NCBI RefSeq assembly: GCF_013347965.1
Contig: NZ_CP048810.1
Coordinates: forward strand, 744,001 to 808,000
Reading direction: 5' to 3'
DNA length: 64,000 bases
DNA from: Pseudomonas bijieensis
GTDB taxonomy: Bacteria > Pseudomonadota > Gammaproteobacteria > Pseudomonadales > Pseudomonadaceae
The notes under the pieces were generated by a model. That model saw nothing but the letters and a program-made list of their open reading frames with translations. It had not been told where the DNA came from and searched no databases. Both the position numbers and the translations under genes were made by a program. Shown piece by piece: positions 8,955-18,352 of this stretch (position 1 is the stretch's first letter; each line of letters starts with the position of its first letter).

Positions 8955-11900
8955 TGGCCCGCCGCAATGTCTACGCCTGGTGCATGGACCATCCCATCGG
9001 CACCATCCTGTTGAGCTTCGCCTTGGTGTTGCTTGGGGTGATTGCCTATCCGCGTCTGTCCATTGCGCCACTGCCGGAAGCTGATTTTCCGACGATCCAG
9101 ATCACCGCGACACTGCCTGGCGCCAGTGCCGAGACCATGGCCTCTTCAGTGGCGACACCGTTGGAAGTTGAACTGAGCTCGATCCCCGGTATTACCGAGA
9201 TGACCTCGGCTAGCTCGTTGAGCATGTTGACCCTGACGCTGCAGTTCACGCTGGATAAAAACATCGACGCCGCCGCCCAGGAAGTCCAGGCGGCGATCAA
9301 TACGGCGTCGGCGCGTTTGCCCAGCGACATGCCGAGCCTGCCGGTATGGCGCAAGGTCAATCCAGCTGACAGCCCGATCCTGATTCTCAGCGCCTATTCG
9401 GCCAACCTGCCGCTGATCGAGGTCAGCGACCTGGCCGATACCGTGCTCTCGCGTCAGCTCAGTCAACTCGAAGGGGTGGGCCTGATCAACGTAGTGGGTG
9501 AACGTCGTCCGGCGATCCGTATCCAGGCCCGCCCGGAAGTCCTCGCCGCGGCCGGGGTAACACTGGCGGACATCCGCTCGGCAGTGCAGACGGCCAGCGT
9601 CAATCTGCCCAAGGGCGCTCTGTTCGGTGGGCACCGGGTTTCCAATCTGGAGGTCAATGATCAACTGTTCGAGCCCCGGGAATATGACGATGTCATCGTC
9701 ACTTATCGCAATGGTTCGGCTGTGCGGGTACGCGACCTGGCCCGGGTTACCCTCGGGTCGGAGGACGACTACACGCAAAGCTGGCCCAATGGCGAATCCG
9801 GCGTGGCCCTGGTAATCCGGCGTCAGCCGGGGGCCAATATCGTTGCCACCGCGGATCGCATCCTGCAAGCCCTTCCCCGCCTCAAGGCGTCCTTGCCGGC
9901 GGACATGACGGTCGAAGTGCTGAACGACCGCACTCGCACCATTCGCTCCTCCTTGCATGAAGTGGAGTTGACGCTGGGCATCGCGATCGTCCTGGTCATA
10001 GGGGTGATGGCGCTGTTCCTGCGGCAGTGGTCGGCCACGTTAATCGTCACCATCGTGCTTGGTGTCTCGCTGGTGTCGACGTGCGCGGTGATGTACCTGG
10101 CCGGGTTCAGCCTGAACAATTTGACGCTGGTGGCCATCGTGATTGCAGTCGGTTTCATCGTCGACGACGCCATCGTGGTGATCGAAAACATCCACCGTCA
10201 CCTGGAACTGGGCGAGAACAAGCGTACCGCGGCGCTCAAGGGCATCAGCGAAATCGGCTTCACCGTGGTGTCTATCAGCGTGTCGCTGATTGCCGCCTTT
10301 ATCCCCCTGCTCTTCATGGGCGGCGTGATCGGACGGTTGTTCCGCGAATTCGCCTTGACCGCCACTGCTGCCATCGTGATTTCAGTCCTGGTCTGCCTGA
10401 CCCTGGCCCCTACCCTGGCCTCTCTGTTCATGAAAGCCCCCAACCATCACGGCGAGTCCGACAAAGGTTTCTTCGGCAGCTTGCTCACAGTCTACGATCG
10501 CGCCTTGAGTTGGGCGCTTGGGCACCAGCGCATCATGCTCGGCGTGTTTTTTGCCAGTGTGATGCTCAGCGTGGCCAGCTTCATCATGATCCCCAAAGGC
10601 TTCTTTCCTCTGCAGGACACGGCCTTCATCCAGGGCTTCACCCAGGCATCTGCCGATATCTCCTACGATGAGATGGTTGAAAAGCACAAGCAACTGGAAG
10701 CGATCTTCAGCAAGGATCCGGCGGTCATCAGCTATAACCACGCCGTCGGTGGCAGCACTACGGACTCGATCGGCAATGGCCGGGTCTGGTTGGTATTGAA
10801 CGATCCCGGGGAGCGTGACGCGACGGTCAGCCAGGTCATTGATCGGTTACGTCCACAACTGGCACAGGTTCCCGGGATCCAGGTGTTCCTGCGCGCCGTG
10901 CAAGACATCAACCTCAGTGCTGGCCAGCCCCGGGCCCAGTATCAATACGTGTTGCGCGCGCAGAGCAGTGCCGAACTGGCGACCTGGGCCACCACACTGG
11001 CCGATCGCCTGCGGGCCAACCCACTGTTTCGCGATGTCTCCCATGACCTGCAACTGGATGCCAACATCACCCGCATCACCCTGGATCGTGACGAGGCTGC
11101 ACGTTATGGCTTCACCGCCCAGGACCTGGACAACGCGCTTTACGATGCCTTCGGGCAACGACAGATCAGCGAATACCAGACCGAGGTCAATCAGTACCAG
11201 GTGGTGCTCGAACTGAGTACGGCACAGCGTGGCAATGCCGAAAGCCTTAGCTACTTCCACCTGCGTTCACCGCAGACCGGCCAGATGGTCCCGCTCCTGA
11301 CATTTGCCCGGATCGAGCCGCCGTCAAGTGGCCCGGTGGTGATCAACCATAACGGCATGCTGCCAGCGGCCAACCTGTCCTTCAATCTCGCTCCCGGTGT
11401 TGCTCTGGGGCAGGCGGTGAGCGCACTGCAGGACATAGAGCGGGACATCGGCATGCCAATCTCGGTGAGCGGTACCTTCCAGGGATCGGCCCAGGCGTTC
11501 CAGTCGTCCCTGGCCAGCCAACCGTTTCTGATTCTGGCCGCGCTGGTGGCGGTCTACATCATCCTTGGCGTTCTCTATGAAAGCCTGGTGCATCCGCTGA
11601 CTATTCTTTCGACCCTGCCGTCGGCAGGTATTGGCGCCATCGTGCTGCTGTGGGCCTGGCAGTTGGACTTTTCGATCATGGCCCTGATTGGCCTGATCCT
11701 GTTGATCGGCATCGTCAAGAAAAACGGCATTCTGCTGATTGATTTCGCCATCCACGCCCAGCGTGAACGCAACCTGTCCGCCCGAGATGCCATCCATCAA
11801 GCATGCCTGGCGCGTTTCCGGCCGATTCTCATGACAACTCTGGCAGCCCTGCTCGGTGCCGTGCCCCTGATGATGGCCTTCGGTACCGGCGCCGAGCTGC

Positions 11901-12049
11901 GTGAGCCGCTCGGGGTTGCAATCGTCGGTGGCCTGATGCTCAGCCAGGTGTTGACGCTGCTCACCACACCGGTGGTGTTCCTGACACTCGACAATCTGTT
12001 CCACCGACGCAAAGGTCAGCCGGTTGCCGGCCTGGAGCACAGCGCATGA
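8954..12049 (+). CDS. RND multidrug efflux transporter (HAE1 family, MdtB/MuxB-like)
   Basis: Inner membrane proton-driven drug pump, 1031 aa. Seen: first transmembrane helix at about residues 12-32, two large periplasmic loops, and the transmembrane motif GFIVDDAIVVIEN, which carries the paired aspartates of the proton relay. The C-terminal half has the matching helices (LIGLILLIGIVKKNGILLIDFA). The ATG at 8954 is preferred over a GTG at 8951 because GGAGGAG ends 7 nt upstream. The single-pump layout with its own outer membrane factor resembles HAE1 multidrug systems; the substrate cannot be inferred. Neighbours and the upstream shared motif suggest control by the adjacent two-component system. 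Confidence 0.93.
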   Translation: MARRNVYAWCMDHPIGTILLSFALVLLGVIAYPRLSIAPLPEADFPTIQITATLPGASAETMASSVATPLEVELSSIPGITEMTSASSLSMLTLTLQFTLDKNIDAAAQEVQAAINTASARLPSDMPSLPVWRKVNPADSPILILSAYSANLPLIEVSDLADTVLSRQLSQLEGVGLINVVGERRPAIRIQARPEVLAAAGVTLADIRSAVQTASVNLPKGALFGGHRVSNLEVNDQLFEPREYDDVIVTYRNGSAVRVRDLARVTLGSEDDYTQSWPNGESGVALVIRRQPGANIVATADRILQALPRLKASLPADMTVEVLNDRTRTIRSSLHEVELTLGIAIVLVIGVMALFLRQWSATLIVTIVLGVSLVSTCAVMYLAGFSLNNLTLVAIVIAVGFIVDDAIVVIENIHRHLELGENKRTAALKGISEIGFTVVSISVSLIAAFIPLLFMGGVIGRLFREFALTATAAIVISVLVCLTLAPTLASLFMKAPNHHGESDKGFFGSLLTVYDRALSWALGHQRIMLGVFFASVMLSVASFIMIPKGFFPLQDTAFIQGFTQASADISYDEMVEKHKQLEAIFSKDPAVISYNHAVGGSTTDSIGNGRVWLVLNDPGERDATVSQVIDRLRPQLAQVPGIQVFLRAVQDINLSAGQPRAQYQYVLRAQSSAELATWATTLADRLRANPLFRDVSHDLQLDANITRITLDRDEAARYGFTAQDLDNALYDAFGQRQISEYQTEVNQYQVVLELSTAQRGNAESLSYFHLRSPQTGQMVPLLTFARIEPPSSGPVVINHNGMLPAANLSFNLAPGVALGQAVSALQDIERDIGMPISVSGTFQGSAQAFQSSLASQPFLILAALVAVYIILGVLYESLVHPLTILSTLPSAGIGAIVLLWAWQLDFSIMALIGLILLIGIVKKNGILLIDFAIHAQRERNLSARDAIHQACLARFRPILMTTLAALLGAVPLMMAFGTGAELREPLGVAIVGGLMLSQVLTLLTTPVVFLTLDNLFHRRKGQPVAGLEHSA

Positions 12050-13422
12050 TAAACCGAACCTCGCTCATGACCTTGGCCCTGCTGTCCGCGCTGGCAGGGT
12101 GCAGCAGCCCCATGCAGGAGGGTTCCCCAACCGCAGGTGACCAGATGCATGGCCAAGACCTCGCGCCCTCTCTTGCCACTCAGTTGCCGCGCTGGTGGGA
12201 AGGCTTCAACGATCCTGCACTCAATAGCCTCATGGAGTCGGCGTTGCGCAACAACCTGGATCTGGCCAGCGCCGTGGAACGAGTTCGGGAGGTCCGGGCT
12301 CAGCGGCGCTTGGCTGCGGCCCAACGGTATCCCGATATTGGCTTGGCGGCGAACTACGATCGCTCACGCACAGCACTGAACGGCACCAATGAGGACTACT
12401 TCTACGGCATGGACCTGAGCTGGGAAGTGGATCTGTTTGGTCGTCTCAAGGCTCTGCGTAATGAAGCCGATGCGCAGTTGAAGGCCTCGCAACAGGACTA
12501 TCTGAGCCTGCGTATCAGCCTGATGGCCGAGGTGGCCAACAATTACTTGCAATACCGTCTGGCGCGGCGAGTGGAACAGATTGCCAGCGAGGCCAGCACC
12601 GCACAGAAACAAACCGCGGATGTCACCCGGGCTCGCTTGGAACAGGGCACCAGCAACCGTCTGGATCTGGAGCGCATCGAGTCCCAAGTGGCTGTCACCC
12701 TGGCCGAGGTACCGGTCGCTCGGCAACAGGCGGAGACCGCTCGTTACAACCTCGCTTATCTGCTGGCCAGTGAGCAGTCCGTGGTCGATCGGCTGCTGGC
12801 TGGTGAGGATCCGGCGGCAGTACCGCCATCCCCCTCCGCCCTTTCGTTGTCCTCGGTACCTGTGGAGGTACTGCGCGAACGGCCGGACGTGCGTGCGGCC
12901 GAGCAACGCTTGCAGGCGGCCGGTGAGTTTCTGGCAGCGGAAAAGGCAGCGCGTTACCCGCAACTGACATTGGGGCTGCTGTCCGGTTTCGAGCAAGGCG
13001 CCGGCGCTTCGACCTGGGCGCTGAGTACTCAACTGTTTCAGCCGTTGTTCGACTTCGGCCGCATCAGCTCACGCATCGAAGCCGGCGATGCTCGACACGA
13101 ACAGGCCAGGCTCGCCTACAAGTCGAGCCTGCTGCAGGCCTTGCGAGAGGTGCACACCGCGTTCCAGGCTTACAACCAAGGTGTCGAGCGACAGGGCAAT
13201 CTCGACCAGGCGACGGTTGCTGCCGTGCGCGCTGTCGACCTCGCCAAGCAGCAATATGCCGCCGGTACGGTTTCCATGCTGGAAGTGCTGGATGCCGAAC
13301 GCAGCCTGTTCGACGTGCAGCGCAGCCAGGTACAGGCCAGGGCGGACGTGGCGCTGCGCTGGGTCGAGATCAACCGCACCTTGGGTATCGCCCCACCGGG
13401 GCCGGCCATTGCGACACTATAG
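12046..13422 (+). CDS. Outer membrane efflux lipoprotein (NodT family)
   Basis: TolC-like outer membrane channel of the RND pump, 458 aa. A lipoprotein signal peptide is visible: MINRTSLMTLALLSALAGC, with lipobox LAGC and acylated Cys at about residue 19. Two repeats of the outer membrane efflux domain follow, rich in long helices (SAVERVREVRAQRRLAAA; EQARLAYKSSLLQALREV). Start overlaps the pump stop by 4 nt (ATGA). It completes the operon DoxX-adaptor-pump-channel. Convergent with the lipocalin-like gene; no clear terminator is visible in the 119-bp gap. Confidence 0.93.
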   Translation: MINRTSLMTLALLSALAGCSSPMQEGSPTAGDQMHGQDLAPSLATQLPRWWEGFNDPALNSLMESALRNNLDLASAVERVREVRAQRRLAAAQRYPDIGLAANYDRSRTALNGTNEDYFYGMDLSWEVDLFGRLKALRNEADAQLKASQQDYLSLRISLMAEVANNYLQYRLARRVEQIASEASTAQKQTADVTRARLEQGTSNRLDLERIESQVAVTLAEVPVARQQAETARYNLAYLLASEQSVVDRLLAGEDPAAVPPSPSALSLSSVPVEVLRERPDVRAAEQRLQAAGEFLAAEKAARYPQLTLGLLSGFEQGAGASTWALSTQLFQPLFDFGRISSRIEAGDARHEQARLAYKSSLLQALREVHTAFQAYNQGVERQGNLDQATVAAVRAVDLAKQQYAAGTVSMLEVLDAERSLFDVQRSQVQARADVALRWVEINRTLGIAPPGPAIATL

Positions 13423-13541
13423 AGATTTCAGCAGCACCGCCACTCCACTCAGAGCTGCCGGGGATTGGCCAGGAAATGAATGTATTCGACAGAGCGCTGG
13501 AACCGCCCTGTCTCACGAGAAGTATGGAAGATGCTTCGAAG

Positions 13542-14042
13542 CTACTTTACACGCTCCCAGACGATGTGAACCTTCATCCCATCCGGGCGCCGAAAATCTT
13601 CCACCATCCGGTCGCCGTCAACCTTCAGTTGCAAGTCATCCTGGGTACGCACAGCGCCCACCCAGTTTGGAAACGTAGATCCTTCGACGGTGTTGCCCGT
13701 GAACTCGCCGTTCTGGTTAACGGTATATCGTCCAAAGAAACCGATGCTACCGAGCATGGCTGCGCGGTTTTCCTCATCGGTGCCTTCGCCACGCACGTTG
13801 GAGCGAAACGGCGGCACGCGTGGATCCGTGAGCACTTCAACAAACGTCAACTCCGGGGTGAAAACGAGCCAGCCATGAGGATTGGGTCCATAAGCATCCG
13901 AGCTACTGCCCTGGTGCTCAACCGTTGCGCTGATCATGCGCCAGGTGCCGATCAACGAGTTTTGTTCGCCCGCGAAGGCTGTGGGGAAAACCGAAAAGGC
14001 AATGACCGCACCTACTGCCAGTACGCTGTTTTTTAGAGTCAT
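13542..14042 (-). CDS. Lipocalin-like domain protein, secreted
   Basis: A 166-aa exported protein. Signal peptide MTLKNSVLAVGAVIAFSVFPTAFA is followed by a lipocalin-like beta-barrel domain beginning SLIGTWRMISATVEH and containing GWLVFTPE and a FFGRYTVNQNGEF strand. I chose the ATG at 14042, which has GAGAGG 8 nt upstream; a GTG at 14051 is in frame. Such proteins bind small hydrophobic ligands, but the ligand here is unknown. It lies 46 nt downstream of the transporter gene on the same strand and may be its last operon partner. Confidence 0.8.
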   Translation of the reverse strand: MTLKNSVLAVGAVIAFSVFPTAFAGEQNSLIGTWRMISATVEHQGSSSDAYGPNPHGWLVFTPELTFVEVLTDPRVPPFRSNVRGEGTDEENRAAMLGSIGFFGRYTVNQNGEFTGNTVEGSTFPNWVGAVRTQDDLQLKVDGDRMVEDFRRPDGMKVHIVWERVK

Positions 14043-14088
14043 CTGTATCACCTCTCACTGTAAGGATGCGATGGAGAATAAAAAATCT

Positions 14089-15411
14089 TCATGCCCTGGC
14101 CGAGATAATTGCCAGGCGTAGTTCCCGCGAAGCGGCATAATCGGCCTGCCGTCCCAATTGCCAGCCCAAGTAACCCCACAGCAACGCGCAACACGCGCCA
14201 ATCATCGCGGCCAGGCCGGCGCCCTGCCCCAGCATGTCAAGCAGGCTCTTGGCCCAGCCACTCATGGCGTCACCGGCGCGATAAACCACGGTGTCGATGA
14301 AGTTCTTCGCCTTGTATTTACTCTCGGCGTCCAAGGGTGCGAAGAGCATTTCCCTGCCCGGCCGGACGAACGCGTACTCGCCGATTCGTCGTACGATCAT
14401 CAACGTCGTAAGCAGCGCAAACCCGGGCGCCAACGCCAGGCCCAGGAAGCCGATGGACATGAGCAACGGCACGATGGCCAGCAACGCGCGTACCCCCAGC
14501 TTCGGTGCGATACGGCCGGTGATGAACAGCTGGGACAGCAACGCGCCCGCCTGCACGATGATGTCGATGGTGCCAAAGATGCGAACTTGCGATTCGCGAT
14601 CCGGATAGTGCTCGGCCACCAGGCGCGCCTGCTCGAAATACAGAAAGGTGCTGACGGTCGCCAACAGCACCACGAACCCGGCGATCCCCAGCAGGTAAGG
14701 TGATCTGAGCACGGTCGTCAAGCCGCTGAACGGGTTGCCGCGCAGTGGCTGCCGAGGGCTTTGCGTCGGCGCGGCACCCGGTCGGCCTGCCCCACCCTCC
14801 TCGCGCCATCTCATCAACGCCCGCTTCAAGACCAGCGTGGCCCCGAGCAACAAGGCCGCCAGCAGCATCAACCCAGAGGCGCCGAGGGTATCGATGAGCA
14901 GCGCGCTCAGGGCCGGCCCCAGCAAACCGCCGATGCTGGCGCCGGCAGCGATGAAGGCAAATAAACGCTTGGCCTGCTCGCTGTCGAATACATCCGCCAT
15001 CAAGCTCCAGGCCACGGACACGACGAACAGGTTATAAACCGAGATCCAGACGTAAAAGACCCGGGCCAGCCAGACACTGTCCGGCTGGAACTGGAAGAAC
15101 TCGACGAACATCAGCAGATTGATGCCGAAGAAGCCGTACACCCAATCGATGAGGCGCAAGCGCGGTACCCGGGAACTGAGCCAGGCGAACATCGGAACCG
15201 CCGCCAGCATGACCAGGAAGGTCGCGGTAAACAGCCATTGCAGATTCTCCACGCCCGCCGCGATGCCCATCGATTCGCGGATCGGGCGCAGCATGAAGTA
15301 ACCGGTAAAGAGGCACAGGAACAGCAGGAATCCGTACAACGCCGGACGCAGCTCACCGTCGCGGGCATTAAGGGCGAGGCTCAGCCGGTGCAGATAGGAA
15401 GGCGTACTCAT
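14089..15411 (-). CDS. ATP/ADP-carrier-like (NTP/NDP exchange) membrane transporter, MFS-related
   Basis: Integral membrane protein of 440 aa with about twelve hydrophobic segments. The N-terminal stretch (LFLCLFTGYFMLRPIRESMG) and the VDVF-type segment SLMADVFDSEQAKRLF match the family annotated in free-living bacteria as NTP/NDP exchange transporters, related to the nucleotide carriers of Rickettsia and Chlamydia. In free-living bacteria the substrate is not established, so a nucleotide role should not be assumed. GGAG sits 5 nt before the ATG. It follows the SDR gene by 69 nt on the same strand. Confidence 0.8.
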   Translation of the reverse strand: MSTPSYLHRLSLALNARDGELRPALYGFLLFLCLFTGYFMLRPIRESMGIAAGVENLQWLFTATFLVMLAAVPMFAWLSSRVPRLRLIDWVYGFFGINLLMFVEFFQFQPDSVWLARVFYVWISVYNLFVVSVAWSLMADVFDSEQAKRLFAFIAAGASIGGLLGPALSALLIDTLGASGLMLLAALLLGATLVLKRALMRWREEGGAGRPGAAPTQSPRQPLRGNPFSGLTTVLRSPYLLGIAGFVVLLATVSTFLYFEQARLVAEHYPDRESQVRIFGTIDIIVQAGALLSQLFITGRIAPKLGVRALLAIVPLLMSIGFLGLALAPGFALLTTLMIVRRIGEYAFVRPGREMLFAPLDAESKYKAKNFIDTVVYRAGDAMSGWAKSLLDMLGQGAGLAAMIGACCALLWGYLGWQLGRQADYAASRELRLAIISARA

Positions 15412-15480
15412 GGGAGCTCCAGGAAGGCGGCAACAGGCCAGAGGGTGGGCACGGGACGGACACCCGCGCCCAAGGTTGCA

Positions 15481-16533
15481 TCAGGGGTAGGTGACGCCGG
15501 TCAGCCGTTCGGAGACGGCCCAAAGCCGATCGGAATCCGCCTCCCTGGTTGCTGCGGCAGGCGTTTTGGCAAAACCCAGCGGGCCGCGTTTTTCCTGGTC
15601 TCCGGTCGGGCCGTAATAGGCGCCGCCGACGGCCTGCTTAGCGGTGGCGGCATACAGCGTGGGCAACGCCCCTTGTGCCGCTGAGTGGTAGGCGTCGCGG
15701 TCCTGGGCCCAGCGCTGGCCGAATTCACTGTTGAGGCCGGGGCCGCGTTCGACCAACTCGGTTACGGCAACGCCGGGGTGCGCGGCGATGCTACGAATGC
15801 CCCAATTTTCGGCATCGCTGCGTCGCTGCAACGCGAACGCCCAATGCAGGATGGCCAGTTTCGATTGCGCGTATGTCGCATACGGGTCGTACTTCTGGTT
15901 GGCCTGTAGGTCATCGAAGTTCATCGCGCCACGGGTCGCTGCAATGCTTGAAAGGCTCACCACGCGTGCGTCCTGGCTTTGACGCAGGAGCGGCACCAGC
16001 AGGCCGGTCAACGCGAAGTGCCCCAGGTAATTGGTTGCTAACTGAAGTTCGAAACCATCGGCTGATGTACCTCGTTCGGACGGCGCCATGATGGCGGCAT
16101 TGTTGATCAACACGTCGAGGCGCGGCAGCCTCTGATTAAGACGCTGGGCCAGGTCGCGCACGGATGAAAGGTTGGCCAGGTCCACGGCCTCGAACTGCAC
16201 CTTGGCATCGGGCACCGCCTGTTGAATGCGTGCAATGGCCTGTGCGCCGCGCTCTGGATTGCGAGCAGCGATAATCACCTGCGCGCCGGCACGGGCAAGT
16301 GCCAGCGCATCCTCATAACCCATGCCGCTGGTGCCGCCGGTGACCAAGACGATTCGGCCCTTCTGAGACGGCATGTCGTTGGTCGACCAGTCGGGTTTCG
16401 GTGCGACACGAGCCGATGCTTCGATACTTACGGCACTGAGCAGCGCGACACCGGCGACAAGTGCCCGGACCAGTCTCATCAACGGGTTTATGGTGTTCAG
16501 AAGGCCGATTGCGGGGGTTGCTGTGTTCCACAT
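15481..16533 (-). CDS. Short-chain dehydrogenase/reductase with N-terminal hydrophobic leader
   Basis: NAD(P)-dependent oxidoreductase of the SDR superfamily (350 aa). Seen: cofactor-binding TGGTSGMG in VLVTGGTSGMG, the NNAAIMAP motif, the SSIAA strand and catalytic YAQSK. A 60-residue N-terminal extension with a hydrophobic stretch (RLVRALVAGVALLSAVSIEASA) precedes the Rossmann fold, so the enzyme may be membrane-anchored or exported, which is unusual for an SDR. I chose the ATG at 16533, which has AGAGGA 7 nt upstream; an ATG at 16593 would overlap the preceding gene. The substrate is unknown. Probably co-transcribed with the DUF2790 gene, 44 nt upstream. Confidence 0.85.
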   Translation of the reverse strand: MWNTATPAIGLLNTINPLMRLVRALVAGVALLSAVSIEASARVAPKPDWSTNDMPSQKGRIVLVTGGTSGMGYEDALALARAGAQVIIAARNPERGAQAIARIQQAVPDAKVQFEAVDLANLSSVRDLAQRLNQRLPRLDVLINNAAIMAPSERGTSADGFELQLATNYLGHFALTGLLVPLLRQSQDARVVSLSSIAATRGAMNFDDLQANQKYDPYATYAQSKLAILHWAFALQRRSDAENWGIRSIAAHPGVAVTELVERGPGLNSEFGQRWAQDRDAYHSAAQGALPTLYAATAKQAVGGAYYGPTGDQEKRGPLGFAKTPAAATREADSDRLWAVSERLTGVTYP

Positions 16534-16577
16534 GGTTGAATCCTCTATTTGAAACAATGAACCGACACGACCGGCGA

Positions 16578-16838
16578 TCACTGGATGGAACACGCCTCAG
16601 CCAGTTGCAGAAAGCTGACTTGGCGGGTTTGCCCTTGCGTATCCACATAGGTCATTTTTGCCCGCACAACCTCACACACTTGCGAGCTCGGTGCCTCGAT
16701 GCGAATGGCGTGGGCGATGTCCAGCGGCATGCCATACTCGTAAGCCGGTGGTTCCGTGTTTTCTTTGGCGAACAGAGGTGAACCGCTCAACGTGATGACG
16801 GCCAGCAGACTGGCGATCGACAGGTTTTGGATATTCAT
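16578..16838 (-). CDS. DUF2790 domain-containing small periplasmic protein
   Basis: A Pseudomonas-type DUF2790 protein of 86 aa: signal peptide MNIQNLSIASLLAVITLSG ending at FA, then a mature part with YEYGMPLDIAHAIRIE, VCEVVRAKMTYVDTQG and a C-terminal LQLAEACSIQ. Two cysteines in the mature part could form a disulfide. The ATG at 16838 has a GGAG 6 nt upstream; an ATG at 16850 also has a Shine-Dalgarno-like AAGG. Members are often found near copper-responsive regulators, which fits the CopRS-like genes and the cop-box-like site 80 bp upstream. The molecular role is unknown. Confidence 0.8.
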   Translation of the reverse strand: MNIQNLSIASLLAVITLSGSPLFAKENTEPPAYEYGMPLDIAHAIRIEAPSSQVCEVVRAKMTYVDTQGQTRQVSFLQLAEACSIQ

Positions 16839-16917
16839 GATGGTCTCCATGACTGCCTTTACCGGGATGGTCTTAGCACTCTAGGAGGGGGACACTGACG
16901 TCAAGGTGACTGCTGAC

Positions 16918-16933
16918 TGACAGGAAGATGTCA
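16918..16933 (-). promoter_or_regulatory. Cop-box-like operator before the DUF2790 gene
   Basis: TGACA-N6-TGTCA, an inverted repeat of the kind recognised by CopR/CusR-type regulators. It lies 80 bp upstream of the DUF2790 start and just beyond the end of the sensor kinase gene. A second palindrome, TGACGTCA, lies nearer the gene at 16896-16903. Similar half-sites occur at 19183-19196, in front of the regulator gene. Confidence 0.5.
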
Positions 16934-16962
16934 AACGCCGATGTTGGGGAAACACCGGCGTT
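16934..16962 (-). terminator. Rho-independent-like terminator after the two-component genes
   Basis: Twelve-base arms (16934-16945 and 16951-16962) with one mismatch and a GGGGA loop. It sits 14 nt after the sensor kinase stop. On the minus strand the stem is followed by a short TTTG, so the T-run is poor but the hairpin is strong. Confidence 0.6.
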
Positions 16963-16975
16963 CGCTAAGACGCAA

Positions 16976-18352
16976 CTAGCGCGCCGCTTGGCTCGTCAGG
17001 GAAAATCCGAAGGTATTGAGCCCATCCTTGCTGTGGGCAAACACTCGTCCACCGTGCATGGACGCCACGGCCCGCACAATGGAAAGCCCCAGGCCATGGT
17101 GCGCGTCGCTCCGGGCCCTGGCGGCGTCGGCGCGATAGAAGCGTTCGAACAAATGCTCCAGATGCACGTTGTCGATAGGCTCGCCTGCATTGGAAACGCT
17201 CACCTGGGCCTGCATGCCATGGCTTTCCAGGCGGACGATGATGACGCTCTCCGGCACCGCGTATCGCGCCGCGTTTTGTATCAGATTGGCGAGGGAGCGG
17301 TGAAACAGGCGTCGGTCGATGCATACGCGCATGTCGCCTTTGATCACCACGTTCAGCTGTTTGTCATGCAAGACAGGCTCAAGGTATTCCACCGTCTTCG
17401 ACGCCTCTTCATAAAGCGAGACATCACTGAGCTCGGTCGCCCGCTGCCCACTTTCGGCACCCGCCAGGAACAGCATGTCATTGACGATGGTGCCCATCCG
17501 CTCCAGCTCTTCGAGGTTGGACTGCAACAGATCCTGAAGCTCATTCACGTCCCGCCCGTGGGCCAACGCAACCTGGGTCTGCCCGATCAGGTTGGTCAAC
17601 GGCGTTCGCAGCTCGTGGGCCACATTGGCATTGAACCCTTCGAGCTGGCACCAGGCCGCTTCCTGGCGAGCCAAGGCGCCGTTGAACGACACCGCCAACT
17701 CCTGCAATTCGCTTGGCAGCGCCTCGGTGTCCAGTCGCTGCTTCGAATCCCCCGGCGGCAGGCTGTTGGCCTGACGGCTCAGGCGCCTGACCGGCCCCAG
17801 GCCAAAACGCGCGATCCAGTAACCGAGCAATGCCACCAGCACAACGCCCAGCGCCGAAATCAGGATCAGCATCTTGGTGAATTGGTCCAAGGTCTTCATG
17901 AACGGCGTTGAATCGAGCCCCACGATAAAGCGCAACTCCGGCCGGCTCCCCATGGCGGCGATGGTCTTGACCAGCAGCACCATGGGACGATGCCGGTCAG
18001 GTAACTCGACCGTGGAGAATCCATCCGGGCGCTTCGACCAATCCTGGCCGTCCGGCATGGCCCCGCCATAACTGTAGGCCGGGTCGTCAACCAGCACCCA
18101 ATAACGCACCCGCTCGTCCGCGGGAGTCAGGCCATCCAGCTTCTCACGCAAGCCGACCCAGAACGCCGGCGAATCGTATTTTGCGAGCACGGGGTCGAGT
18201 ACGGAATGACGCAGGATCAGCTCGTTCTGCATCTGATCTTCGAGCGATTGCTTCAAGGAACAGCGCAACAGCGTCGCACTCACCGCGGTGATCAGCATGA
18301 CCGAAAGCGCAAACATCAGGCCGAGCCGCCTGGATATCGATCCTTTCATCAT
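16976..18352 (-). CDS. Heavy-metal-type sensor histidine kinase (CopS/CusS-like)
   Basis: Membrane sensor kinase of 458 aa. Seen: transmembrane helix at about residues 9-30, a periplasmic domain of about 135 residues, a second helix (KMLILISALGVVLVALLGYW), HAMP region (FGLGPVRRLSRQ), phosphoacceptor H in NVAHELRTPLT, N-box NLIQNAARYA and G2 box HHGLGLSIVRA. The start overlaps the regulator stop (ATGA), so the pair is coupled. The layout and the FNANVAHELRTPLTNLIG block match the heavy-metal sensor kinase group (CopS, CusS, CzcS). The metal cannot be assigned from sequence alone; no copper efflux or oxidase genes lie nearby. Confidence 0.9.
   Translation of the reverse strand: MMKGSISRRLGLMFALSVMLITAVSATLLRCSLKQSLEDQMQNELILRHSVLDPVLAKYDSPAFWVGLREKLDGLTPADERVRYWVLVDDPAYSYGGAMPDGQDWSKRPDGFSTVELPDRHRPMVLLVKTIAAMGSRPELRFIVGLDSTPFMKTLDQFTKMLILISALGVVLVALLGYWIARFGLGPVRRLSRQANSLPPGDSKQRLDTEALPSELQELAVSFNGALARQEAAWCQLEGFNANVAHELRTPLTNLIGQTQVALAHGRDVNELQDLLQSNLEELERMGTIVNDMLFLAGAESGQRATELSDVSLYEEASKTVEYLEPVLHDKQLNVVIKGDMRVCIDRRLFHRSLANLIQNAARYAVPESVIIVRLESHGMQAQVSVSNAGEPIDNVHLEHLFERFYRADAARARSDAHHGLGLSIVRAVASMHGGRVFAHSKDGLNTFGFSLTSQAAR

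Noticed and set aside
10027..10671. Plus-strand 214-codon frame inside the RND pump gene
   Set aside because: Out-of-frame shadow of a well conserved transporter; no domain seen.
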